Assembly (NCBI GenBank): GCA_029259815.1 | Contig: JAJDEJ010000302.1 | Location: 1-59,572, forward strand | DNA: 59,572 bases | DNA from: Planctomycetaceae bacterium | GTDB lineage: Bacteria; Planctomycetota; Planctomycetia; Planctomycetales; Planctomycetaceae | Direction of reading: 5' to 3' | Shown here: in pieces, positions 8,570 through 15,525 of the stretch | Position numbering within the stretch: the stretch's first letter is position 1 | Layout: each line of letters opens with the position of its first letter | Notes under the pieces: generated by a model | Told to the model about the DNA's origin: nothing | Databases searched by the model: none | Seen by the model: only the letters and a program-made list of their open reading frames with translations | Translations under genes and position numbers: made by a program

Positions 8570-9805
8570 CTACTGTCTCTCGGTGCTCCACACCTTCACC
8601 AACTCGACAAGCACGTCGACTGCCCGCTGCATCTCCTCAACGCTCGTCCACTCCAGTGGCGAGTGAGGGTTATGCTGACCGGACGACAGGTTAGGTGTTG
8701 GCAGCCCTCGCTCCGTCATCAGTGAGCCATCAGTGCCACCGCGGATGATATCCAGTCGAGGCTCCAACCCTGCCGCCTTCGTCGCTTCGATCGCTTTCGC
8801 GAGTGCCCGAGGCTCCTTCTCCAAGCCGTCTCTCATATTCCGATATTGCTTGCGGATATTCACCGTAATTTTGGCGCGAGGATGAGCCTCTCGCAGCTCA
8901 TCCGCGATTGATTCCAGCAGGGTAGCCTGCTCAGCCAGTTTGGGTGTCTCAAAGTCCCGGAGGATGAGCTTGGCGGACGCCTCAGCGACGCCGCCTTCGA
9001 TGTGGTACGGATGGATGAATCCTGCCCGGCCCTCGGTCGTCTCCGGCGAGAGATGATCCGTCGGCAGTTGTGGGACAAACTCACTGAGGATGCGGATGGC
9101 GTTAACCATCACGCCCTTGCCCTCTGAGGGATGCGTATTGATACCCGTGACGGTGACCGTTGCCTGATCGGCGGAGAATGTTTCACCGTCGATGCGACCG
9201 CATCCTGACGAATCGAGTGTGTACCCGCAGATGCCGCCCAGCTTCTCGAAGTCGAGTCCTTCGATGCCGCGACCAATCTCTTCGTCACTCGTGAAGCAGA
9301 TGCGGATCGGTCCGCAGGGGATGTCACGATTCGCTAGGAGATGAGTAGCCGCCGTCATAATGACTGCGATGCCCGATTTGTCATCCGCCCCCAGCAGTGT
9401 TGTGCCGTCGGTCGTGATGATCGTGCCACCGACAAGATCTTTGAGAGCCGGATTCTCAGCAACTCGTAGCACCTTCGATGGATCACCCGGCAGCGTGATA
9501 TCCGAGCCGTCATAGTTCTCATGCACAATCGGCTGCACATTCGTCCCACTGTACTCCGGCGACGTATCGACATGTGCGTTCCACACGATCATCGGCGCGT
9601 CATGCTCAACGGTCGCAGGCACTGTGGCCATCACGATGCCGTGCTCATCGAGCGAGATATCATCCAGCCCCAACTCACGACACTCGTCCGCCAACAGCCG
9701 ACTCAACTCCAACTGCTTCGCCGTACTGGGGGACGACGGACTATTCTCATCCGACTGCGTGTCAATGCGCACGTAACGCAGGAAGCGGTCAAGAAGCGTT
9801 TTCAT
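8570..9805 (-). CDS. pepT: Peptidase T (tripeptide aminopeptidase, M20B)
   Basis: 411 residues, family-typical. It removes the N-terminal residue from tripeptides in the cytoplasm, using two zinc ions. VWNAHVDTSPEYSG carries the first His/Asp ligands, LLGADDKSGIAVIM the bridging aspartate, and TSDEEIGRG the catalytic/ligand glutamates. RGGTDGSLMTERGLPTPNLS and HNPHSPLEWTSVEEM supply the C-terminal histidine and dimerisation features. The ATG at 9805 overlaps the end of the upstream 118-residue membrane protein gene by 17 nt, suggesting co-expression. Confidence 0.95.
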   Translation of the reverse strand: MKTLLDRFLRYVRIDTQSDENSPSSPSTAKQLELSRLLADECRELGLDDISLDEHGIVMATVPATVEHDAPMIVWNAHVDTSPEYSGTNVQPIVHENYDGSDITLPGDPSKVLRVAENPALKDLVGGTIITTDGTTLLGADDKSGIAVIMTAATHLLANRDIPCGPIRICFTSDEEIGRGIEGLDFEKLGGICGYTLDSSGCGRIDGETFSADQATVTVTGINTHPSEGKGVMVNAIRILSEFVPQLPTDHLSPETTEGRAGFIHPYHIEGGVAEASAKLILRDFETPKLAEQATLLESIADELREAHPRAKITVNIRKQYRNMRDGLEKEPRALAKAIEATKAAGLEPRLDIIRGGTDGSLMTERGLPTPNLSSGQHNPHSPLEWTSVEEMQRAVDVLVELVKVWSTERQ

Positions 9806-10145
9806 TTTTTACATCCTGCAACTGGTCATGGAACTCGATGAGCATGCGAGTCCCACGCCAACCCCAAAGGTTGCTCACTCCGAGCAAAAAACCACCGACG
9901 ATACAGATGATACCTTTGGTGAACGTGAAACCTGCTATCAAACCGATATCGTAAGCGACTTGTGCATTAGGATCTCCTGCCATCAGATCCCTTGGGTTGT
10001 GATTGAACCAAACCCAAATGCCGATGGCACCCACGACACAGCTCATCACCAACAGGAGTACTCCAAGCGGTCGTTTGATGGCAAGAAACCGTCGTTGCCG
10101 TTGGAGATAGGCTTCGTCAGACATCCAATGTTCGAGTGCCTTCAT
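9789..10145 (-). CDS. Small two-helix membrane protein, unknown function
   Basis: 118 residues with two hydrophobic helices: about 28-48 (GVLLLVMSCVVGAIGIWVWF) and about 70-92 (IGLIAGFTFTKGIICIVGGF). The N-terminus MKALEHWMSDEAYLQRQRRF is amphipathic. I recognise no family. Its 3' end overlaps the pepT start by 17 nt, so it probably shares a transcript with pepT. Confidence 0.65.
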   Translation of the reverse strand: MKALEHWMSDEAYLQRQRRFLAIKRPLGVLLLVMSCVVGAIGIWVWFNHNPRDLMAGDPNAQVAYDIGLIAGFTFTKGIICIVGGFLLGVSNLWGWRGTRMLIEFHDQLQDVKNENAS

Positions 10146-10169
10146 TCAAACACCCTCGTGTTGACTTCA

Positions 10170-10475
10170 TTACAAATGCACCGGCACCCAACGCTGTGTT
10201 TCGCCTGAATGAGGCTTTTCAGCCTTATGCCAGGGGATTTCTTTGCCTGCCTCTCGGTAGCGGATGATGGCCGCTTTGAAGTCTTTGACGATCGTCTGCA
10301 GGATGTGACGTTCGCTCTTGCCGATGGCGGTGACTTCCGGGAGGATCGAGACGCGGGCGTGGACCACTCCGTTCTCGTCGGGAAGTGAAAGAATGACGTG
10401 ACAGTCATAGACCGGCACGGGCATCGCGCCGTCGCCAGCGATCGGAAGGTCGGTCAAGGGGCGTTCGCTCGTCAT
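10170..10475 (-). CDS. HicB-like small protein (partial-fold), unknown function
   Basis: 101 residues. The stretch YDCHVILSLPDENGVVHARV, then SILPEVTAIGKSERHILQ and a helix FKAAIIRYREAGKEIPW, resembles the degraded RNase-H-like fold of HicB antitoxins (beta-beta-alpha with a trailing EGxPIP-like end). No DNA-binding domain and no HicA partner are seen. Its ATG overlaps the stop of the 55-codon ORF upstream by 4 nt (ATGA). The HicB resemblance is an inference from pattern only. Confidence 0.6.
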   Translation of the reverse strand: MTSERPLTDLPIAGDGAMPVPVYDCHVILSLPDENGVVHARVSILPEVTAIGKSERHILQTIVKDFKAAIIRYREAGKEIPWHKAEKPHSGETQRWVPVHL

Positions 10476-10639
10476 GGCGACATGTTAACTGCGAGACATC
10501 GCCCGGCACCAGCATCGGGGACGCTCGACTTTTCGGCTCTTGGTGTGTCCATGCGAAATGACGTCCCTCCGAAAAAGTCGAGTGCACCCTCCGACGCGCG
10601 GTCAACGAGCGTTCGGAAGGGTACAGTCACCTGCGTCAT
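10472..10639 (-). CDS. Candidate 55-residue ORF coupled to both neighbours
   Basis: It starts with an ATG sharing one base with the stop of the MqnA/MqnD-family gene (TGATG) and ends with a TGA overlapping the next ATG (ATGA). The protein begins MTQVTVPFRTLVDRASEGAL. Third-position GC is only moderate, and the ORF contains an inverted repeat at 10524-10582, so it may equally be a repeat element that happens to stay open. No homology recognised. Confidence 0.35.
   Translation of the reverse strand: MTQVTVPFRTLVDRASEGALDFFGGTSFRMDTPRAEKSSVPDAGAGRCLAVNMSP
10524..10582. repeat. Inverted repeat CTCGACTTTTCGG / CCGAAAAAGTCGAG
   Basis: Arms at 10524-10536 and 10569-10582 differ by one inserted A, with about 32 nt between them. 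The shape is like the other dispersed palindromes of this window, but I found only this copy. Confidence 0.6.
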
Positions 10640-11544
10640 CAGCCGATGAATTCGAGTTCGACCGGGTTGGGGATGATGCCCGCTTCGTGACCGCGTTGGA
10701 GGAGAGTCGCGACTGCCTTGCGACCGCGTTCGCCGAAGTCGAGGGTCCAGTCGTTGACGTACATGCCCACAAACTCGTCGGCCTTCGCGTTGTCGAGATC
10801 GCGACCGTATTGCAGGGCGTAGTCGAGGGCTTCTTGTCGGTTGTCGAGGCCGTACTGGATCGACTGTTTTAAGAGGGCCGTGACTTCCTCCATTGTCGGT
10901 TGGCCGAGATCCTTGCGGATGGCGTTGGCACCCAGCGGCAGCGGGAGTCCGGTTTCTTCCATCCACCATTTGCCCATGTCGACAATGAGATACAGCCCCT
11001 GATCACCATAGGTCAACTGGCCTTCATGGATAATGAGTCCTGCATCGGCTTCTCCGCGTTCGACGACGTTGAGAATTTCATCGAACTCATGCACGACATA
11101 CTTGAACGCTCCGCAATCGCCCGTTCGCTCATCCGAGAGTGGCGAAGTGTCGCCCGTTGGACAGCCGCCCAGACAGAGGTTGAGCGACAGAAAGGCCGTC
11201 GTCAGCGTGCCAGGGACAGCGATCGTCTTGCCCTTCAGGTCGTCAACCAACATCGGCTCACGAGCGACGACCATCGGTCCGTAATTGTCGCCCATACTGG
11301 CCCCGCAGGCACATAGAGCGTACGTGTCCGTGAGGTACGCATAGCCGTGGAGACTGACAGCCGTCAGCTCCAACTCTGCACTGAAGGCCCGGCGGTTCAG
11401 GGTCTCGATGTCAACGAGTTCATGCGTGAACTGGTAGTCGCCCGTGTCGATCTTGTCATTCGCCAACGCGTGAAACATGAAGGCGTCATCGGGGTCCGGT
11501 GAATGGCCGACTTTGATTTGGGTCTTGCTGGCAGTGTCCGACAT
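10639..11544 (-). CDS. MqnA/MqnD-family protein (futalosine menaquinone pathway-like)
   Basis: 301 residues from the ATG at 11544; a GTG 33 nt upstream would add a non-conserved leader. The N-terminus IKVGHSPDPDDAFMFHAL is the planctomycete form of the MqnD/MqnA motif (SPCPNDTFIF in characterised enzymes). It continues with LTAVSLHGYAY, GDNYGPMVVA, KGKTIAVPGTLTTAFLSLNL and DAGLIIHEGQLTY, all family positions. MqnD makes 1,4-dihydroxy-6-naphthoate and MqnA acts at chorismate; I cannot tell which, or whether it is a paralogous periplasmic-binding-fold protein. No other mqn genes are in the window. Confidence 0.75.
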   Translation of the reverse strand: MSDTASKTQIKVGHSPDPDDAFMFHALANDKIDTGDYQFTHELVDIETLNRRAFSAELELTAVSLHGYAYLTDTYALCACGASMGDNYGPMVVAREPMLVDDLKGKTIAVPGTLTTAFLSLNLCLGGCPTGDTSPLSDERTGDCGAFKYVVHEFDEILNVVERGEADAGLIIHEGQLTYGDQGLYLIVDMGKWWMEETGLPLPLGANAIRKDLGQPTMEEVTALLKQSIQYGLDNRQEALDYALQYGRDLDNAKADEFVGMYVNDWTLDFGERGRKAVATLLQRGHEAGIIPNPVELEFIG

Positions 11545-11659
11545 GGCAATTATCTCATTGGGGGCTGAAGATGGCACGAGGTTAACGGCGTCTCACGGTG
11601 ACGACAACTGAGCGACATTGATCGCAGCAATCGTTGTGGAGTACGATCCCCGCCTTTGA

Positions 11660-11745
11660 ATAGAACGTGGATGACGCTGATTCGGCGGATTGACGCAGAT
11701 CATGATCCGCATTGATCCGCCCGATCCGTGTCATCTGCGTTCTAT
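11660..11745. repeat. 86-bp imperfect palindrome (REP-like)
   Basis: ATAGAACG (11660-11667) pairs with CGTTCTAT (11738-11745), ATGAC with GTCAT, and CGGCGGAT with ATCCGCC, around a centre ATCATGAT. It occupies most of the gap between the divergently transcribed MqnA/MqnD-family and ABC-F genes. It may form a cruciform or a hairpin in RNA. Confidence 0.7.
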
Positions 11746-11793
11746 CAAGTTCTCATACACCGATTGACCGCAATCCATCCCGATTCTTCACCG

Positions 11794-13752
11794 ATGATTC
11801 TCCTCGCTGCCAGAGATCTTTGCCGACAATTTGATGCCGACCCGGTGTTTCGGGATGTCACGTTCGATATCCGGTCTGGAGAAAAGATTGGACTGGTGGG
11901 TCCGAACGGCTGCGGGAAATCGACGCTGTTGAATGTCTTGACGGGCAAGGACGAGGCGGACATTGGCTCGGTTGATCGCCCGGCTTCAGTGAGAGTCGGC
12001 GTGCTGGAGCAGCATGCGACGTTTGCTGAGGATCTCACGCTGATCGAAGAGGCGAAGGTCGGATTGGCTCCACTCTACAAGCTTCAGGACGATGCTCATC
12101 GCCTTGCTGAGAAGATGGCGAACGTGACGGACCCCACTGAGATGGAGCGGCTGCATCAGCGGTATGACAAACTGCATGCTGAGTTGGAACGACTGGACGC
12201 GTATCATGTCGACCATCTTGTCGATGAAGTGCTGCACGGGCTTGGGTTCACGCCCGACCAGTACGATCGACCACTGACGACGTTCAGCGGCGGACAGCAG
12301 AACCGTGCCTTGCTCGCCCGGATGCTGCTGGAGTCACCCGACCTGATGCTCCTCGACGAGCCCACGAACCATCTCGACATCGCCGCGACCGAGTGGCTGG
12401 AGGAGTTCCTCGCCAAGTCGAATCAAGCGGTGCTGGTCGTGAGTCACGACCGCTACTTCCTTGACCGCGTGACGAATCGCACTCTGGAATTGTGGCAAGG
12501 GGGCATCACCGATTACCCCGGCAACTTCTCGTACTACTGGAAGGAGCGGGACGAGAGATTGAAGGTGCTCCGACGCACATACGACAAGCAAGTCGAGTTC
12601 GTCGAGAAGACCAAAACGTTCATCGCCAAGAACAAGTACGGGCAAAAGAGTGCCCAGGCGAAGGACCGGGTGAAGAAGCTGGAGCGGGTCGAACTGGTCG
12701 AGATCCCGTCCGACTTCAAAGACATCGTGATGGGCTTCCCCGAGCCTGCACGCACAGGCGATTGGGTCATTCGCGCGGAGGGGGTGTCGAAGGGATTTGA
12801 TGACGAGCCGCTCTTTAAGGATGTCACTGTGCAGATCGACCGGGGTGACAAGGTCGGCATCCTTGGCCCGAACGGCTCCGGCAAGACGACACTCTTGCGG
12901 GTCTTGCTCGGCGAACTGACACCCGAAGCGGGCAAGGTGCGATTCGGAGCGGGGGTCGAGTTGGCGTACTTCGATCAGCAGTTGACGAGCGTCGACTCGT
13001 CACTCGACGGGGTCGAAGCGGTCCGTCAGCCGGGCAACCGCTGGTCCGCAGACGCCCCTTTTGCACTCGGACGAGGGACCGACATGACTCCCGGTTTCGT
13101 GCGGGGGCTGTTGGCACGTTTCGGGATCTCCGGCGATCTCGGTCTGCAGCGTGTCGGAGCGATGAGCGGTGGCGAACGCACGAAAGTTGCACTCGCTCGT
13201 ATGCATGCGCTCAACCCCAATGTCATGTTTCTTGACGAACCGACGAACCATCTCGACCTGTGGGCCTGTGCAACACTGGAGAAGTCGCTCCGCAACTTCG
13301 ACGGCACGGTGATGTTCGTCAGTCATGACCGGTATTTCATCGACAATGTGGCGACGAAGGTGCTGGTGTTCGAGGAAGACCGCTGGCGAATCCACGAAGG
13401 AAATTACAGCGACTGTCAGCACTTCGTCGCCGCGACCGCACCAGCGGAGCAAACGCAAAACGATAAACCAACACTTCGCTCCGCCCCGACGAACGGAAAC
13501 GCTGAACCCTCATCTTCAACTCCTCTAGCCGAGAAACGCAAACGCAAGTTTCCCTACCGCAAGCTCGACGAGATCGAGGTGGACATCGCTCGGGAGGAGA
13601 CCCACATCGAGCAGTTGGCGGCTGATCTCGCCGACCCTGACGTGCATCGAGATCCAGAGCGCATGCGTGAGGTTCAGCGCGACTACGACGACGCTCAGGA
13701 GCGTCTCGCTGAACTCATGGAGCATTGGGAAGAAGCTGCCGAGTTGAATTGA
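11794..13752 (+). CDS. ABC-F family ATPase (Uup/EttA-like ribosome-associated factor)
   Basis: 652 residues from the ATG at 11794, chosen because family members start MILL-x-ARDL; the upstream 22 codons fall in the palindrome-flanking region. Two nucleotide-binding domains: Walker A GPNGCGKS at 36-43 and GPNGSGKT near 358; signatures FSGGQQNRALLARML and MSGGERTKVALARM; both Walker B/D-loops read LLDEPTNHLD or FLDEPTNHLD. The inter-domain linker (after NFSYYWKERDERL) and a C-terminal coiled coil (about 590-650) are as in Uup. ABC-F proteins act on the ribosome in the cytoplasm and have no membrane domain. Exact subfamily not settled. Confidence 0.92.
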   Translation: MILLAARDLCRQFDADPVFRDVTFDIRSGEKIGLVGPNGCGKSTLLNVLTGKDEADIGSVDRPASVRVGVLEQHATFAEDLTLIEEAKVGLAPLYKLQDDAHRLAEKMANVTDPTEMERLHQRYDKLHAELERLDAYHVDHLVDEVLHGLGFTPDQYDRPLTTFSGGQQNRALLARMLLESPDLMLLDEPTNHLDIAATEWLEEFLAKSNQAVLVVSHDRYFLDRVTNRTLELWQGGITDYPGNFSYYWKERDERLKVLRRTYDKQVEFVEKTKTFIAKNKYGQKSAQAKDRVKKLERVELVEIPSDFKDIVMGFPEPARTGDWVIRAEGVSKGFDDEPLFKDVTVQIDRGDKVGILGPNGSGKTTLLRVLLGELTPEAGKVRFGAGVELAYFDQQLTSVDSSLDGVEAVRQPGNRWSADAPFALGRGTDMTPGFVRGLLARFGISGDLGLQRVGAMSGGERTKVALARMHALNPNVMFLDEPTNHLDLWACATLEKSLRNFDGTVMFVSHDRYFIDNVATKVLVFEEDRWRIHEGNYSDCQHFVAATAPAEQTQNDKPTLRSAPTNGNAEPSSSTPLAEKRKRKFPYRKLDEIEVDIAREETHIEQLAADLADPDVHRDPERMREVQRDYDDAQERLAELMEHWEEAAELN

Positions 13753-13785
13753 CCGCTTATCCCGCAAAGCCGGGACTGTGCCAGC

Positions 13786-13815
13786 TTGAAGCAGGCCGAC
13801 AAAGTTGGATACAAT
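13786..13815 (+). promoter_or_regulatory. Candidate sigma-70-type promoter
   Basis: TTGAAG (13786-13791), 18-nt spacer, TACAAT (13810-13815). It would drive the Tat oxidoreductase gene at 13894. A strong hairpin plus T-run lies about 20 nt after the predicted start site, so either it attenuates this promoter or it merely ends the upstream ABC-F transcript. Confidence 0.35.
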
Positions 13816-13834
13816 TCTGTTGGTTCCCTCTTCG

Positions 13835-13862
13835 GGCACCGGTGGAACCGGTGCCTTTTTCT
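13835..13862 (+). terminator. Rho-independent terminator after the ABC-F gene
   Basis: GGCACCGGT (13835-13843) and ACCGGTGCC (13847-13855) with a 3-nt loop, followed by TTTTTCTTCT. Perfect 9-bp stem. Confidence 0.85.
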
Positions 13863-13893
13863 TCTCTTGGCAGACGAAACACAGGAACAGGTC

Positions 13894-15396
13894 ATGGCAG
13901 ATTTTACGCGACGTGAGTTTCTCGAGAACACCATGTTTACAGCCGCTGCTGCTGCGGCGACCGGCGTCGCAATGCCACGTGTGAGTTACGGCAAGGAGTC
14001 TGGACCAAACGACAAGCTCCGTGTGGCCATTCTGGGCCTGAATGGTCGCGGTCAAATCCACCTCGGAGGCTTCGCGGCTCGAAACGATTGCGAAATCACC
14101 GTTGTCTGTGATCCGGATGAGATGGTCGGGATGACCAAAGGCGTCGAGAGGGTCGAGAAGCATACGGGACGCAAACCAAAGTATGTGCGTGATCTGCGGC
14201 AGGTCATGGACGATCAGGACATCGATATCGTGGCGATCGCCACTCCGAACCACTGGCATTCGCTCGCGACAATCTGGGCCGTGCAAAACAACAAGCACGT
14301 CTATTGCGAGAAGCCGGTCAGTCACAATGTCGAAGAAGGACGCCGAGCTGTCCAGGCCATCGAGAAGCATGGCACAATCGTCCAGTGCGGCACCCAGTCA
14401 CGTTCGCATGAGTCTCAGCAGCAGGCGGTCGAGTTTCTGCAGAGCGGTGGGATCGGCGAAGTCAAACTGGCGCGTGGTCTCTGCTACAAACGCCGCAAAG
14501 CCATTGGGGCGAAGGGCAACTACGATGTGCCTGCGAGTGTTGACTACAACGTTTATCTCGGCCCGGCTGATGTCGAACCGCTGTCGCGTCCCCGTCTCCA
14601 CTACGATTGGCACTGGCAATACAATTGCGGCAACGGCGATTTGGGCAATCAAGGCATCCATCAAATGGACATCGCCCGTTGGGGGTTGGGAGTGAACAAC
14701 CTCGGCAGCGGCGTCGTCTCCTATGGTGGTCGGTTGGGCTACGAAGACGCCGGGACCACCGCGAACACGCAAGTTTCAATCCACGATTTCGCTGACGACA
14801 AACGGATCATCTTCGAAACTCGCGGACTCGTCATCTCAGCAGACGATTGGGCCCAGTTCTTCAAGAAGGACGGACAGCCTTACTCTGGGAACAAGATTGG
14901 CGTCATCTTTCACGGCACAGAAGGATATGTCGTCTCGACCAGCGACTATGGTACTGCGCATGCCTTCGATCCCGACGGAAACATCACGAAGACCTTCACC
15001 GGTGGGTCGACACAGTCGCACTTTGATAACTTTGTCGAAGCGATTCAAAAGAACGATGCGTCTCATCTCAATTGCCCGTTCATCGAAGGGCACCTGTCAA
15101 GCGCCCTGTGCCATCTCGGCAACATCTCATATCAGATGGGGACAAAGCAGTCCGTGTCGAACATCGCAGAGGCTCTTGCCAGCGACGTCGAGGCCACCGA
15201 GTCGGTCGAGCGAACGGTGGAGCATCTGCGTGAGAACCAGGTGAACCCAGATGAGTCAATGCTGACCCTCGGTCCCGCCCTGGAACTGGATGGTCAGAAG
15301 GAGACGTTCACCGGCAATCTGGCCGACACAGCGAATCCCCGACTGTTCCGCGAAGGACGCGGCGACTTCAAGATCCCCTCCGCTGCCAACGTCTGA
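13894..15396 (+). CDS. Tat-exported Gfo/Idh/MocA-family oxidoreductase
   Basis: 500 residues from the ATG at 13894 (AGGAAC upstream). A Tat signal is present: TRREFLENT followed by an alanine-rich hydrophobic stretch and a likely cut near residue 32. The Rossmann domain follows with KLRVAILGLNGRGQIHLGGF, IVAIATPNHWHSLATIWAVQ and HVYCEKPVSHN (the EKP motif with catalytic lysine). The C-terminal alpha/beta domain has DYNVYLGPADVEPL, HYDWHWQYNCGNGDLGNQG and HQMDIARWGLG. Such exported NAD(P)-type oxidoreductases are numerous in planctomycetes and thought to act on sugars or glycosides with a tightly held cofactor; substrate unknown. The cytochrome-like gene follows. Confidence 0.9.
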   Translation: MADFTRREFLENTMFTAAAAAATGVAMPRVSYGKESGPNDKLRVAILGLNGRGQIHLGGFAARNDCEITVVCDPDEMVGMTKGVERVEKHTGRKPKYVRDLRQVMDDQDIDIVAIATPNHWHSLATIWAVQNNKHVYCEKPVSHNVEEGRRAVQAIEKHGTIVQCGTQSRSHESQQQAVEFLQSGGIGEVKLARGLCYKRRKAIGAKGNYDVPASVDYNVYLGPADVEPLSRPRLHYDWHWQYNCGNGDLGNQGIHQMDIARWGLGVNNLGSGVVSYGGRLGYEDAGTTANTQVSIHDFADDKRIIFETRGLVISADDWAQFFKKDGQPYSGNKIGVIFHGTEGYVVSTSDYGTAHAFDPDGNITKTFTGGSTQSHFDNFVEAIQKNDASHLNCPFIEGHLSSALCHLGNISYQMGTKQSVSNIAEALASDVEATESVERTVEHLRENQVNPDESMLTLGPALELDGQKETFTGNLADTANPRLFREGRGDFKIPSAANV

Positions 15397-15434
15397 TCTG
15401 ACAGGCCCTTCACATGCAGGGCAACTCCCATACT

Positions 15435-15482
15435 CAGCCGTGATGGTCAGAAGACCAACCTTCCGACCATTGGGGCTGTTTC
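15435..15482 (+). terminator. Hairpin between the Tat oxidoreductase and cytochrome-like genes
   Basis: CAGCC (15435-15439) pairs with GGCTG (15474-15478), and ATGGTC with GACCAT inside, followed by TTTCACTT. The stem is interrupted and the T-run weak; it may be partial or bidirectional. Confidence 0.4.
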
Positions 15483-15525
15483 ACTTCCCCCCCAATTGAA
15501 CCCACCGACTCGCTGGAGCTTGCGG

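Noticed and set aside
11728-11793. 22-codon extension of the ABC-F protein
   Set aside because: It begins inside the 86-bp palindrome, and ABC-F proteins start at the MILL-type N-terminus.
13525-14370. 281-codon minus-strand frame spanning the end of the ABC-F gene and the start of the Tat oxidoreductase
   Set aside because: It crosses a terminator and two well-supported genes on the other strand.
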